From: Thereva unica
Lineage: Eukaryota; Arthropoda; Insecta; Diptera; Therevidae
Direction of reading: 5' to 3'
DNA length: 64,000 nucleotides
Assembly: GCA_949987705.1 (NCBI GenBank)
Contig: OX465281.1
Coordinates: 201,115,112-201,179,111, forward strand
Positions within the stretch are counted from its first letter, which is position 1; every line of letters begins with the position of its first letter. Below the pieces are notes generated by a model. The model searched no databases, was not told where the DNA came from, and saw only the letters and a list, made by a program, of their open reading frames with translations. Positions 1-12,737 of this stretch are shown here, one piece after another. Position numbers and translations under genes: made by a program.

Positions 1-168
1 GAACTTTTTTTTTAAATCTTGTGCTTGTGCTATTAAGATTTACAATTTTAAAAAATTATTACCATATGAAATTTATAAAAGTATTTGAAAATTATTACTC
101 ATAATAATGCAAGAACTCGATAACCCAAGACCTTTCGACTGCCTTTCGTCGGCTTCAGACGAAAATTT

Positions 169-1817
169 TCAATTTTTTCGACCTACGCGAATAGTCCAGT
201 TGCCAGAGTCAAATTTAGACTGAAAGTCAGCACAAAATGTGATATCGCTGAAAATTGGGTCATAGGTACTTTTTGGGGTGTAGAACACAATAAAAAAACC
301 TTTGCTGCTCTAAAGTGTATGCTAACTTCACAATTTCGAAAACAAATTCGAAAATGTGGTTTTTGCGTTATATCTCGAAAAAGAAAAGAAAAATCGAAAA
401 ACTAATTACACCACGTGAAAGAGCGGAAAATTCTACTAAAAGATATGTTATAACTTATTAAAAAAATGTTTGTTTATTATTATAAAAAATTATTACAAAT
501 AAGAAAGCGAGTTCGAAAATTTGACGCGCGCCAAATCCCAGAATTCAAATATTCAAGCGAGGCGTTCGGGGAAAAACTGAAATATCTTTACTTAAAATCC
601 ACCAAAAACAAAAAACAAAAAAAGCATTTTAAAGAGGACACTCTAAGCTTTTTAAGGAAGTCATTAGTTTTTAATTTTATTGTTTTTTTCTCATAGAAAA
701 GTTTACCGGAAGTTATAATTTCTAAGATTTTCACTGATTTTTATAAAACTGATTCCTGCAACTTAAAGTTAAGCTTAAAAAAATTATTAAATATATAAAA
801 TGAAAGATAAAATCCTGAGCTTTAAGAATATATTATTCATTTTTTGATTAAGCATTCAGGTTAAAAGCAAACATTAATTAAAAACACGTTAAAAGCAAAG
901 AACATTCTTTGAAATATCATGAAGAAAAAAGACGCGCGCAGCGACGCCGGCAGCTGTGTTTTTGGAGCGCGTCTTTTGCTGCTGTCTTTATTATTGCGCA
1001 GCAAAACAAACATGGCTTCAAAAACACTCATTGCTGCCGGCGTCGCTGCGCGCGTCTTTTTTCTTCATGATATTTCAAAGAATGTTCTTTGTTTTTAACG
1101 TGTTTTTAATTAATGTTTGCTTTTAACCTGAATGCTTAATCAAAAAATGAATAATATATTCTTAAAGCTCAGGATTTTATCTTTCATTTTATATATTTAA
1201 TAATTTTTTTAAGCTTAACTTTAAGTTGCAGGAATCAGTTTTATAAAAATCAGTGAAAATCTTAGAAATTATAACTTCCGGTAAACGTTTCTATGAGAAA
1301 AAAACAATAAAATTAAAAACTAATGACTTCCTTAAAAAGCTTAGAGTGTCCTCTTTAAAATGCTTTTTTTGTTTTTTGTTTTTGGTGGATTTTAAGTAAA
1401 GATATTTCAGTTTTTCCCCGAACGCCTCGCTTGAATATTTGAATTCTGGGATTTGGCGCGCGTCAAATTTTCGAACTCGCTTTCTTATTTGTAATAATTT
1501 TTTATAATAATAAACAAACATTTTTTTAATAAGTTATAACATAGCTTTTAGTAGAATTTTCCGCTCTTTCACGTGGTGTAATTAGTTTTTCGATTTTTCT
1601 TTTCTTTTTCGAGATATAACGCAAAAACCACATTTTCGAATTTGTTTTCGAAATTGTGAAGTTAGCATACACTTTAGAGCAGCAAAGGTTTTTTTATTGT
1701 GTTCTACACCCCAAAAAGTACCTATGATCCAATTTTCAGAGATATCACATTTTGTGCTGGTCTAAGTCTCTGACAACTGGACTAGAACCCGAGACGAAAA
1801 AAATTTTTCGTTTTCGC
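169..1817. repeat. Large near-perfect foldback (inverted repeat) element
   Basis: Arms at about 225-953 and 1034-1762 are near-perfect reverse complements around a loop of about 80 nt. More degenerate pairing continues out to about 169 and 1817. The inner ends are GC-rich (GACGCGCGCAGCGACGCC). A 76-codon open frame lies in each arm (466-696 + and 1291-1521 -) and encodes the same peptide; it resembles no family I know and is probably a by-product of the palindrome. No transposase was seen, so this looks like a non-autonomous foldback transposon or a recent inverted duplication. Confidence 0.85.
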
Positions 1818-3402
1818 CATACACGAACCGGCCTCTGGCTTTGCCTTGCCGAGCTCACGATGTATGCGTTGAGTTGTGCTCAGCAGTGATGTTCATACAT
1901 GCACGCACACAACTAACGGGGTGAAAATTTTGTATGCAGATGAAAGACTTGCTATTTCTAGACTTTGGGCTCGGGTGTGTATTTTATGTATGGGGGAGAC
2001 AATTGAAACCTCTTGCACTCATTTTCATTTCTTTCGGGGACATTTCTACTAAAGGAAGCAATATTGTAATAGGGAATACGGAAGCATTTTAGTTTCGGAT
2101 AACAGTTTCGAGTAAACAGCATAGTTTCTGAACTAGAATGGACGAAGTTGCAAGAAGAGAAATCAAAAGAACGATTTATATCCTCTACTACATTACCATT
2201 AACGTACAGCATTACAAGGCCGATACGCTCGCCTCAGGTGCAAAGTAGCTACCAATATGATATGCAACGCCCACAACCAATGTATATTCAAACAAGTTCT
2301 TCCTGCATATCACCATCAACTTCAAATACCCTTCTATATGTTCAAACGGCAACACTATCCCCATCTCAAAATACAACTCTTCCGCATCAGCACAAGAATT
2401 TTATGAAAGCTATCCCATCACACATTTAACCAATGAAATATAATTTAATTTTTACTTTCCATATTAACCGAAGTTGACTTGTTTCAATTATATACCTATA
2501 ATAACTTGTTTTAATTATATGTATTAAACAAACCATCAATTTTTGCCTAGCATTAATAGCGTCTCGAAAAGATGTGTTCTTTTTTAATTTTATGTTCAAT
2601 TTTTATTAAAAGTAGTCTATATAAAACTGATACTTCGACATTCTCAAATATTTATAAAAATTTATTCCATCATTCAAATTCTTTATACAGAGGGTGGTAT
2701 TCTCCTTCTTGTCTTCTTCTACCCATTTTTTCTTTTTTGTTGCTAAATTTAATTTTTCTTCTTCCTCATCTAAAATTAATGCTATCATTGCTAACTTTGT
2801 ATTATTTATTAAACTTTGTCATTCCAAATAATAATTTAAAATCAGCAATACGGAATAAAGACAATAACAATACCCTATCTAATTTTTTTTAGGCTGAACG
2901 CAAAATATACATACGTACCGTTGACGTGACGTTTAAGTGCGAATTGAAAGCTAAATTGACGTGCCGTTGCCGTTCCGTGACGTGACGTTGACGTTTCGTA
3001 TAGTGCGAATCGACCTAAAATCGGAAAATTTATTTATGAATGATTTATTCAGAAAGTACTAGGAAATATTAAAAAATAAAAATTTATTTTTATTAAAATA
3101 ACATAGTATCCAATTGTCTTTATTGGTCTATATTTCTAAAATTGACATTCGTATCTAACATCTAAAAACGGAATTTAACGCAAAAAAGTTGAACAAAAAA
3201 ATGCTATTTGAGATTGTTTCTATTTTTTGATTTTTCTGCTCTGACATCAATTTGACGGCTTCTCCCAATTGCGCTGCTCTGCTCTGAACTTTTTAAACAG
3301 TCATCGAAAACACTTTATGACAGGCCAAAAACTGAAGTTGAATAAAATAATTTTCTATTTTCAGTATATTTGTAATAAGAGCCGACAAAATATATAATAT
3401 TC
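1818..3402. other. Intergenic, no gene recognised
   Basis: AT-rich sequence with short open frames lacking family motifs. At about 2915-3010 there is a cluster of GACGT-type repeats (GTTGACGTGACGTT, GACGTGCCGTTGCCG) that may be the end of an unidentified mobile element; its partner end was not found. Confidence 0.5.
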
Positions 3403-3554
3403 GGGGGTGTTCCACAATTCGAGTGGAATGAAAACGAATCAGAATTCAATTTCACTCGAATTAAATATGTTACATATATGAAATTGATCGAAGTGTGAAA
3501 TTTCGATTTCGAGTGTACCTATATTCGATAGAAATCGAATTGTGAAACACCGCC
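3403..3554. mobile_element. Short TIR element (MITE)
   Basis: 152-bp element whose ends are inverted repeats: GGGGGTGTTCCACAATTCGA on the left, and the right end reads GGCGGTGTTTCACAATTCGA on the opposite strand. The interior is also partly palindromic and holds no coding sequence. Superfamily not determined because no clear target duplication could be read. Confidence 0.7.
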
Positions 3555-5390
3555 GATTTTTTTCGGCCGTTATTTTTAATTTTTGCGTTTACTGTGAAAG
3601 AGAAACGAGTTGTCTTTCATTCATTTACATATCTGAAACTTTTGGGTTAATATGTTTTTCTCTTGAGAAAACTATCTGGAAAAGCCAGATTCTACCCAGC
3701 TTTGACCCAGATGACATTTTGCCAATTTTCTGGTAGGTAGGTTCCTGTTAGGTCTGTTGGGAGGGACGGACACATTCGTAATTGTTACCGTTTTTGGTAA
3801 AACGATTTGACAACGTATGCTCGTTCTTGATTGGTCCAAGGGTCTATCGTAATTAAATGACAGGGTGCATAGAACTAGCGAATCCAACCCCGCAAATGCG
3901 GGATCCGGCAATATTTTTTCGTGATCAGGAATGACCAGTAGAATCACCTCTTATAAGAACCGGGACTTAATAGACAAAGTAGGACAGATTTAGACCCTCC
4001 GAACACGAGTCGAAAGTGGGACCATGCACGAGTCGACAGAAACCATACCGATTTGAAACCTATGTAGTTTGACTGTTCTTGCCGGTCAGAAGCGATATCA
4101 GATTCGTTCGGCGCAGTTACATTGCAGCATGACCTTTCACAACCTTCTCACATAAAAGCTTACCGTTGCGTTATTTGACAAATAAAGTACCGTCAAGTGC
4201 TGTAAAATGTGAACAAAATTTACTCTCCAATGCAGGCGCTGGAGCTAGTTTAATATGCAGAATTTGAGGACCGAATTTCGTCAACAGATTTCAGTTGAGA
4301 ATAACTAAAAGTGGAATAATACGGATGTTGCCGGTCTAATTTTGGGTCCAATTTTTTACCCCCTCTCCTTTTGGCACCTCTGCTGTTTCCGTGGTCCGCT
4401 TTTTGATGATGGATTTTGATGAAAAACCACCAAATAAGACGAAAATATGAAATAAAATTTTTCGATATCACGCTTAGTTTTCGAGATATTGACACTGGAA
4501 ATTGACGTTTCGAGGTATTTCCTAAAAGATTTTAGTTGTATTAGAAGTACGATTTACGTGGCGCCGATATTTTAATAATGAATTTCGATAAAACATCAAA
4601 TATTTGTTTTCGATATGTTGCTTCGATTTTGGTATAACGTTACTTGTAGTTTTAGGTATTTTGAAGCATCAATCGTTTCCAAAGAGTTTGATCTGAGTTA
4701 ACTCAGAGTAAGCGCCCATGGAGTTTCGGTAAATCCAAGAAAACTCCACGAAACAAGTTGGATTAAGCTGGGTTTTACATATGGGTTCGTTTAAGCGCGT
4801 TTACTGCACAAATACCAATGGAGACACGAAGTAAAATTATTTATGTCACTTCAACCCAGAACCGTCATTGAGTCAACTTGAGAGAAAAAGCTTTCTGTAA
4901 ACTCAACGAATACTCTACTGCGGTTCATGGAAACACAGTAAATGTCTGCGACTAAGACAAAGGATTGATCGCGTGCGAGCGTACGGGGATTAGCCTAGCG
5001 GCTAATTGTATTGTATGCCAAACGAACTACTGTGTCAGTCACACAAAGTATTTAGGCCAATTTGAAATTATGCTGGAGTTGATCCTGATTTCTTTCATCG
5101 GTAGCATAAACTCGGCTATAGCGGGGAATAATTTCGAAATTAAAATTTATACTACTATGTAAGAAAACTCTAACGCAATCAATTCGAGCGTAGTTCAGAC
5201 TGGACCTGAATACTTTGTTTGACTGTCTCAGTACAGTGGTGGAACAGCACCGTTTTCAAAAATTCTTTTTTCCCGTATTCTGTAGTGATTCAGGAACATT
5301 CATCACCACTACCCCTTGCATTACCTCGAAAAATGAATAAATTAGGGTGTTTTTACCCCTCCAACGCACCCCGTGAATTGCAGTACTGAA
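3555..5390. other. Intergenic repeat-derived sequence
   Basis: No gene recognised. It includes a segment repeated at 38.6 kb (see 4231-4360). Around 4660-4940 there is a stretch with weak inverted GTTTCCA ends that could be a decayed MITE, but I could not delimit it. Confidence 0.4.
4231..4360 (+). repeat. Dispersed repeat, copy A (partner at 38620-38740)
   Basis: The block containing GAGGACCGAATTTCGTCAAC and GGAATAATACGGATGTTGCC recurs in the same orientation at 38620-38740 with a few substitutions, followed in both places by a similar tract containing TTTTGGC and CACCTCT. It is therefore part of an interspersed element of unknown class. Confidence 0.65.
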
Positions 5391-6768
5391 AATGTTTTAA
5401 TATTTATATGTTTCGGCTCGGAAATTGTCTATCGAAGGTTTTCGGGAACGCTGTTCACGAATTCGAGGTTAATATACATGTAGGGGTGGTTTCAACCCTT
5501 AAAAGTCCCCTCCTCCCCATGTGACAGAAAATATTGAAAAAGGACCCCGAAATTTTTCTATGGAAAATGGTTTTCGGCTAATTTGCTTGAAATTTTGCAA
5601 GTTGGCAGTTCTCAACATCTAAATCAAAAGTCTCAACGTGGACAAAGCCTCATCAACCCTTCTTCACCACGGAAATCCAAGCCCAAGGGGCTATGGGGAT
5701 ATAACTGACTTCTGAATGTAAAACAATTTATTCTTGTAGTCCAGTCAATCGCCAACCTAAACAACCACCCGTTTGACCGTACAAACACCGATCTACCACC
5801 CCTACCCTCCCACGTCCCCCACCCTCAGGACGATCCACCCTACACTACTGACAAAAAGTTTGGAAGCACTTCTAATTTTTGTAAAAAGAAATAGCAAATT
5901 AATAGTAACTAATTTTATCGATGTTGTAATAACAATATAATATTATTAACAATATAATATTATTTAATATTTTATAGTTTAACTGCTGTTTTAAATAAGT
6001 ACCTAATAATTTTTAATTAAATAATACTATATCTCATATTATTTCCAATTTAATTTGGAATATTAGAAGTGCTTCCAAACTTTTTGTCGGTAGTGTATGT
6101 CTTTTATGATTACTGAATTACCAAGAAGGTAACCAATAACATTTCAACCTTTGAAAATTTAACCCTCATGTATATCCAAAGTCTCCCCTCTCGGCCCTCA
6201 CCGCCACTACCCCCTGTCTTCAAGCTCCACCCCCCAATACTGATCCCAAGAAGATTTGGGATGGTTCGTGGGCGGGCGTTGAGAGGAGGGGTTGGATGGC
6301 CGATGTGTGAAGGGTCAAAAGGGGGGTTGTTTGGGGTACAAGAATAAATTGTATTACATATCCCCTTGGGGAGGTTTTTTGAGGGAAGGGAGGTTGATGG
6401 GGCTTTGTGCCCGTTGAGACTTTCAATTTAGATGTTGAGAACTACCAACTTTCAAAATTTCAAGAAAATTAGCCGAAAGCCATTTCCATAGAAAAAGTGT
6501 GGGTCCATTTGCAATATTTACTGTCAGGGGGGGTGGACTTTTAGTGGTTGAAACCACCCCTACATATGTGAAACGCGGATTCGTGATCAGCGGACCCCGA
6601 GAAATATATTTCGGATGCAAAATAATGTATTTTAAATATTTAAATATTATTCTTTTAGGGGTTGAAACCACCCCTACATACAAATGGACCTCGGATTCGT
6701 GATCAGCGACCCCGAAAACTCTCGAGAGACGACTTCCGAGTCGAAATATATAATACATATTTTACAAA
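5391..6768. repeat. Foldback element with internal MITE
   Basis: Left arm about 5391-5740 pairs with right arm about 6325-6768. Shared blocks include GTTGAAACCACCCCTACAT, TTAGATGTTGAGAACT and ATTAGCCGAAA on opposite strands. The right arm carries a partial direct duplication: the block with GTTGAAACCACCCCTACAT occurs at about 6548 and again at about 6660. A Tc1/mariner-type MITE sits in the loop. No transposase seen. Confidence 0.75.
5843..6095. mobile_element. Tc1/mariner-type MITE
   Basis: 253-bp element flanked by TA on both sides (5841-5842, 6096-6097). Terminal inverted repeats of about 35 bp begin CACTACTGACAAAAAGTTTG; the right end is CACTACCGACAAAAAG on the other strand. The interior is AT-rich with a short tandem duplication of AACAATATAATATT. 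The TA duplication and TIR fit a non-autonomous Tc1/mariner element. Confidence 0.85.
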
Positions 6769-8026
6769 CAAGCAGGCTTGCGAGATTGAGATTTTGATGC
6801 GGGATTGGATTCCCTACATAGAACACGTCCTAGTGATTTCTTCTTTTTTGATCTTTCTGTATTTCCTTTTGCATTACAGGGTGACTACCACATTTTTAAA
6901 ATCGCCCGCTGTTCTACTCGACCATGTATGTCCATGGAGGTTTTATTTATCCAAAAGAGTTGAATAAAATGTTAATATTATTTTTCTTCAATGTTATTGT
7001 AAAAATGCTCGATTGTAGAAGATTCAAACGAAAGGTTTGTATTTTACAATTTTAAAAATGATGTTTCAAATAATACTATTTTATAGTATTCATTACAAAA
7101 AATAATTTATATCAAATAAAATGCTTGAAAAAAGGAAAATGTTTGAGAGAAAAATCAATGAAATAAGTAAAATAATATTTAATTTAACAAAAAAAACAAG
7201 TTTTTGTGTATTTTTCATTTCTATTATAAAAATATGCAGTAAAAAAAATATCAAACAAAGGAATATGGAACATATCACAAAAAAATACTATCAAAATACA
7301 GAAAATCCAAAAAAACTTTATTAGATACATCAACAAAAGTATAACTCCCTTGTGAAAAATTGAAATTTTGTATACCTACATATATCAAATTGAATTTGGA
7401 AAATTTGTTACTTACTGGGCAGAACAATAAAACAAAACATTAAATAAAAACATGATGAAAAAGTATATATTAAAAAAAATACATACATAAATAATATATA
7501 ATAAAATAAAATGAAAATCACACTTAGAAATTCCAGTTGTAAATAGACAATAAGATTAAAGTAAAAAAAAGAAAATAGATTCTTAAAAGATAAATTTGTA
7601 GTGTTCATTGACAATAAATAAAAGTGAAAATAATAAATAAAAAGTAATGAGATTTATACATAGGACATATAGGTATTACATTAAATTAATTGATTATAGG
7701 AAAAGAAATAATTTTTGGGAAAATTTATAACGTAAAAAAAAAATAACAAAACAAAAAAAATAAATATAAAAATAAAAATTAATTAAAAAAAATGTTTATA
7801 AAAACATATAATAATTAATAAGAGGTATAAAATCATGAAATAAAAATATCAGTTTGCTTAACCAATGTTATTTTTATACCAGAGATTTTTCTATGATTAT
7901 ACAAAACAAAAAAAAACATATATTAATAAAGATATTTATATTATTATATAAATTATAAATAAGAGAAAATGTAGTTATATATATACTTAGTTATATATAT
8001 AATATTATAATGTATATACAAAAGAA

Positions 8027-8062
<36 letters not shown>

Positions 8063-8828
8063 AAATTTTATATAAAACAAAAAAAATAAATACAGAAGAA
8101 AATTTATTAAAAAATCTGATGACAATAATTCAGCAAAAATCGCTCAAATATTTTGGGAAACATATTAATAAATAATAAAATAAAAGAGTAAGTATAAATG
8201 AAAAAATAAATAGTGCTATCCCCAGCTATTATAAATTGAAAAACATTGACAATATCGACATAAACAATAATTCAGTAAAGAAAATGAAGAAAAAAAATAA
8301 ATAGCTTATAAATATATCTAATAGTAAATAAATATATATTATATAAAAATTCTATATAAGATTAAAAATGTACTGACAATAAGCTGTAGTAGATAAATTT
8401 ATGCAAAAAAATATATATAAATATAAAGTTAAAAAACAATTAATGTAATAAAGAAAAAAAAAGTTTAAAACTAGGGAAATTAAATACAATTATATTTCAT
8501 AAAAAAACTAAAAAAACCACATAAATAAATAAAAAAAAATAAAAAAAAATAAAATTAATTGTAAGCTTCCCGTAAAACAAAATGCGTGGGTTTCAGCTTT
8601 AAAAACCTATTTAGAAGTTTCACATATGGCCTAATAGAGATTCCATAAATTTTCTCAATAAGGAAAGTTTATAATAAATAAAAAAAAAGAGTAAAAACAA
8701 ACAAAAAACATGTGAAAACTTTTTTAAAAGAAAATTTATGTTTAGAAATGCGTGTTAATCTTAAACAGGTAATTAAAAAATTAAAAATTTAAAAAAAAAA
8801 CAAAAACAAGAGCATATTATTAGTATAT
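6769..8828. other. A/T-rich desert
   Basis: From about 7020 to 8820 the + strand is extremely A/T-rich and largely A-biased, with many runs of A and no coding signal. Open frames here reflect low complexity. A dinucleotide (AT)n tract lies at about 8031-8059. Confidence 0.8.
8031..8059. repeat. (AT)n microsatellite
   Basis: About 29 bases of uninterrupted AT dinucleotide repeats inside the A/T-rich desert. Confidence 0.9.
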
Positions 8829-9254
8829 AGGCCAGGCAACGAATGCTCAAAAAAAGGTATAGAGGCAAATGCTTGGAACACAATTTTTGACTTCGCAACT
8901 TTGTTTGGACTAGTTAGGAGGTGAACATATCAAAAGTCCCCGCCCGTAGCCCCAGCGGGGAGGCAGGGGAGGTTTGAAGGACCCATTTTCCGGTTTTCGC
9001 TTATATCTCGGAAACTACGCGTCCTAGCGACATGACCACTTTATACAAAATGAGAGCTGATTTCTACAAGGTTGACTTAGTCAGGTTTTTCGATATCTTG
9101 TATAGTTTTCGATATCTTGTATAGTTTCTTGAAAGTCTGTAATTTTGGAAAAAAAATTTGCATTTTTTGCTCTTTTTTATCGGATAACTCTTCAACGATG
9201 CACCTAAAAAGTAAATGCCGCCAAAAAGGTTGTAGAGCATTAAATTCCCTTCAA

Positions 9255-9285
9255 TCCTTACTAATATTATAAATGCGAAAGTAAC

Positions 9286-9316
<31 letters not shown>

Positions 9317-10606
9317 CGTACGCTCTCACGCCTAAACCACGAGACCGATTTTGATGAAATTTGATACAGAAATAGTTTAGACCTTGGAGACGGACATAGG
9401 CTACTTTTTATCGAGAAAAAAAGGGTTGAAGGAGGTGAAATGGGGTGGAATAAGTTGTACGGGGGGTTTTATTTCTTGTGTCAGATTTTCTCTAAACTAA
9501 GTAAAAATACTCCTAACCATAAATAATGAAATACGTGTTTCAGGATTTTTCGAAATTCATTCCCTGGGGGTTGAATAAATAGGTTGTAAGGGGAATTTTT
9601 TCTTTAGTCAGAATTTCTTCAAACTTAGTAAAAATTCTCCTCACCATAAATAATGAAACACGTGTTTCATTATTTTTCGAAATTCATTACCTAAGGGGGT
9701 GGTGGGGTTCAATAGGTTGTAAGGGGATTTTTTCCTTTTATTTTTTTTCTATTGTATAAAAAGTAACTGACTGACAGACAACGCACAACCTAAACCGCAA
9801 GAGCTAAAGGGCTGAAATTTTGACAGTGCATCCCTATAATGACGTGGACATCCACTAAGAAGCGATTTTTCAAAATGCATCACCTGAGAGGGTGAAACGG
9901 CGCTAACCTAAAACGCTAGAGCTAAAGGGCTGAAATTTTGACGGTGCGTACCTATAATGATGTGGACATCCACTTTTTTGAAACTCATCACCTAAGGGAG
10001 GAAATGGGGTTGAATAGGTTGTATCGGGAATTTTTTCTTCAGCCAGATTTTTTCGAATTTTGTATAAATACTATACACCATAAATAATGAAACACGGCGT
10101 CATGGATTTTTCGAAATTCAACCCCGAAGGGAGAAACAGGGTGGAAACAGTTGTATGAGAAGTTATTTATTTCAACAGTTGTTCTTAGAACTTGGTATAA
10201 AAACTATATAGCATATATAGTGAAACACATGTTTTAGCATTTCTCGAAATTCAAAATTTGTGAAACTCGAAACTCACTTTATTTAGGATTCATTTGTGAT
10301 TGCTTTATAATTTCTTGCACCCACGTAAATGGGCGAACAAACTTAACGAACGTTCGTCAAACCCTAAAATGTCACTTCTCTTGATGACAAATACATGCCA
10401 ATCTCTGCTTCAAAACTTGGAGATTTGTTGAACAGAGGTGATACACAGCAATTTGCTTACCACATTTATTAAAAAAAATGCACTAAATTAAACCTGTTTT
10501 AGGGATAATAAAGCTGACTTTTTTGTTCGTTTTTTTAAGGAAAACAGTGCACATAATAAACTGTTTTTATTTAAAAGCGTTGCAAGGCACGCGAGTTTTA
10601 TGCTAG
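9255..10606 (+). mobile_element. Non-autonomous Helitron, full-length copy
   Basis: The 5' end is TCCTTACTAATATTATAAATG preceded by A; the 3' end is CTAG followed by T. This is the A|TC...CTRR|T arrangement of Helitrons. A hairpin (GCGT, loop TGCAAGGC, ACGC) lies about 10 nt before the 3' end. The head contains the insect-wide motif TATAAATGCGAAAGTAACTC followed by a TCTG/GTCT microsatellite (about 9284-9317). The body contains repeated blocks with CTAAAGGGCTGAAATTTTGAC (about 9805 and 9925). From general knowledge this family has been described in Lepidoptera as microsatellite-associated elements. No Rep/helicase coding was seen. A second, interrupted copy is at 36214. Confidence 0.8.
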
Positions 10607-10822
10607 TAATATATAATACTTTACTATTTTATCTATTTTCCTTCAAATGTTAAAGCAATTTCAAGTATTGAGCGTGAAATCTGAAGTTTTGCGATAACTG
10701 TCGACTAACGAATATTTCAATTGCTCACCATTCCCAGTCCACGTATTGGCCGAAATATGCACCATTATGTACACATAGTGAGTACCGAACGTCTAAGTAG
10801 CACAAATATTCGTTTTGGAATA

Positions 10823-11716
10823 TACAGGGTGTATTAACGGGTATGTCGAGTATGGGTGGTGGGGGGAAATCGTTAGGTTTAACCGCTAGGGCGTTTTGAA
10901 ATTTTTTTGGTGGAAGTTTACATATCACCCTGTATTTTTGTAACCGCTTAGCCTACGTGCATGAGCAAAACACCAGTGAACGCAGAATTCCTTCACCTAT
11001 CTGTGATGGTAAACACGATGTTTCTATCTTATCAACTTTAACATCTTTTTTAACAAAAAACCAACTTCAATCTACATTTTCTCCAAAAAATACGTCATTA
11101 ACAACTATTACGCTACGACCTTTACTTTTGAAGTTATTAGCAATTTTAATGGTAAAATTGGCTCTATTTTGTCCTTTTTTAGTACTTTTCCACCTGATTT
11201 TGTCGAAAAGTACCAAATAAGCACCAAATAAGGCCAATTTTCGCATTAAAATTGCTTATAACTTCAAAAGTAAAGGTCGTAGCATAGTTGTCAGACATTA
11301 TTCATAGGAAATTGTCCAAGTTTTCCAATTTTGTAAAAAAACATATTGGTTAATCACGTCTTTTTTGGAGAAAAGGGTGGTTGAAGTGGAAATTGTAGTG
11401 AAAAAAAAAACAAAATTTTGTCTTTGATGACTCATAACTCCGAATGTTGGTGGGTTGACCCCTTGACTTTTACAGTTTTAGATAGGTGGGAGTATTCTGC
11501 GTAGATTGCTGCCTTATTCATGAAATAATCATATCTAATGGGGTTACAAAAATACAGGGTAATATGTAAACCTCTACCAAAAAAGTTTCAAAAGACCCTA
11601 GCAGCTAAACCGTTATGATTTCCCCCCCTCCCCCACCCCCCATACGATTTTTTGTTCGTCTATCGAAGACCTATCCATAGCCAGGCGTTCCGACATACTC
11701 GTTAATACACCCTGTA
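10823..11716. repeat. Foldback element with TACAGGGTGT ends
   Basis: Ends are inverted: TACAGGGTGTATTAACG on the left and its complement on the right, flanked by TA on both sides. Arms of about 350-400 bp pair imperfectly, including AAAGTAAAGGTCGTAGC-type blocks around the centre (about 11120-11285). The TA flank suggests a Tc1/mariner-like mobilising enzyme, but no coding sequence is present. Confidence 0.8.
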
Positions 11717-11817
11717 TACTTGTAGGCCCGCTGACCAGGTTTCTCATACTTAATTAAAGAAGATCTAGACCATTTTAAAGGGAAAATATGTTGCTATGTC
11801 CATATTTCTGCATATAT

Positions 11818-11995
11818 TAGTGATGAGCAAACGCAAGGACAAGACAAGACTGATCTAGTCTTATTCTTGTCTTGTTCAGGTAGTCTTGTTCTTGTTCTTG
11901 CAAGCATAACTAAGTCTTGTTCTTGTTCTTGCTCTTGCAAAATGTGCAAGAACAAGACAAGACTGCAAGAACAAGACCATTTTTGCTCATCACTA
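11818..11995. mobile_element. hAT-type MITE with 8-bp target duplication
   Basis: 178-bp element with ends TAGTGATGAGCAAA and TTTTGCTCATCACTA. The 8-bp direct repeat GCATATAT flanks it exactly (11810-11817 and 11996-12003), as expected for hAT insertions. The interior is dominated by imperfect TCTTGT/CTTGTT repeats on one side and their complement on the other. Confidence 0.9.
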
Positions 11996-12189
11996 GCATA
12001 TATGAGTATCTATAAGGCATTGGGATAGTTTTATAAATCACAACCATTAAATGAAAACGAAGTTTATTGGCATAGGAAAGTGAATTAACATAAAACATTA
12101 CAACAGTAGGCACCATTGAGTCAATTTCTTGCGATCTTGGGGTGAGAAGGATCTTCATCCTCGTCTTCGTTTTCATCTTCTTTTTCTCC

Positions 12190-12520
12190 AATATCTTCTC
12201 CTGTAGACCCCTGTAGAGAAACGGTCAGAGGATCCTCCTGGTCTTCTTCATCTTCGGAGTCAATTTGAATGACCCCATTCAGACACTTCCCCTGGCAATT
12301 TTGGCATGCTGGGAAACATTTGAGGTTTCCTTTTTTGCAGCCACACTCGCGCTGGCACAGTCTTTCTTACATCGGCTGAAAATCATTTTCAGGATATCCT
12401 CCGGTGCAGCTGCTAACTCACTGTGCAATGGGACCAGACAGTTGTTCTCCATCTTCCACCCATACAGGAGGAGGCAGGTCATTTCCCCAGCCACAGCTGA
12501 ACTTGATGGAATGTTCGGAG
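12190..12520 (-). pseudogene. Cysteine-rich C-terminal domain relic of a transposon protein
   Basis: On the - strand one frame (12279-12494) reads YGWKMENNCLVPLHSELA then APEDILKMIFSRCKKDC. A shifted frame continues with a CGCKKGNLKCFPACQNCQGK-type segment and an acidic tail. The pattern (GWKMEN...LVP..., then a dense CxC/CxxC cluster) is one I recognise from the C-termini of many invertebrate proteins of transposon origin. I cannot name the superfamily. The frame shift and isolation make it a relic. It lies inside the TIR element 8829-12737 and may be that element's own gene. Confidence 0.55.
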
Positions 12521-12737
12521 GGAATGCTGTGTGTGGTCATGTCGCTAGGACGCATAGTTTTCGAGATATAAGCGAAAACCCGAAAAATGGGTCGTTCAAA
12601 CCTCCCCTGCCTCCCCGGCTCAAGGGCTACGGCCGGGGATTTTTGATATGTTCACCTCCTAACTAATCTAAACAAAGTTGCTAAGTCAAAAATTGCGTTC
12701 CAAGCATTTGCCTCTACACCTTTTCGTTGCCTGGCCT

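Larger units (their letters stand above)
8829..12737. mobile_element. TIR element with ~205-bp inverted ends, heavily nested
   Basis: About 205 bp at the left end (8829-9035) is inverted at the right end (about 12535-12737). Both begin AGGCCAGGCAACGAA and contain GTTAGGAGGTGAACATATCA-type sequence and a GC-rich patch. Inside are a Helitron (9255-10606), a foldback (10823-11716), a hAT-type MITE (11818-11995) and a cysteine-rich coding relic on the - strand. Removing the three insertions leaves about 1.5 kb, so the host element is a short TIR transposon with a remnant gene. Its target duplication is not clear and its superfamily is unassigned. Confidence 0.75.

Noticed and set aside
466..1521. 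Two identical 76-codon genes on opposite strands
   Set aside because: They are the same sequence in the two arms of a palindrome; one frame duplicated by structure is not evidence for a gene.
2148..2892. Open frames at 2148-2429 and 2572-2892
   Set aside because: No motif, low complexity or repetitive composition; not supportable as genes.
4660..4940. Possible MITE with GTTTCCA ends
   Set aside because: Inverted match is too short and no target duplication could be read.
7020..8820. Small genes in the A/T-rich desert
   Set aside because: Frames here consist of Lys/Asn/Ile/Phe/Tyr driven by base composition and have no family motifs.
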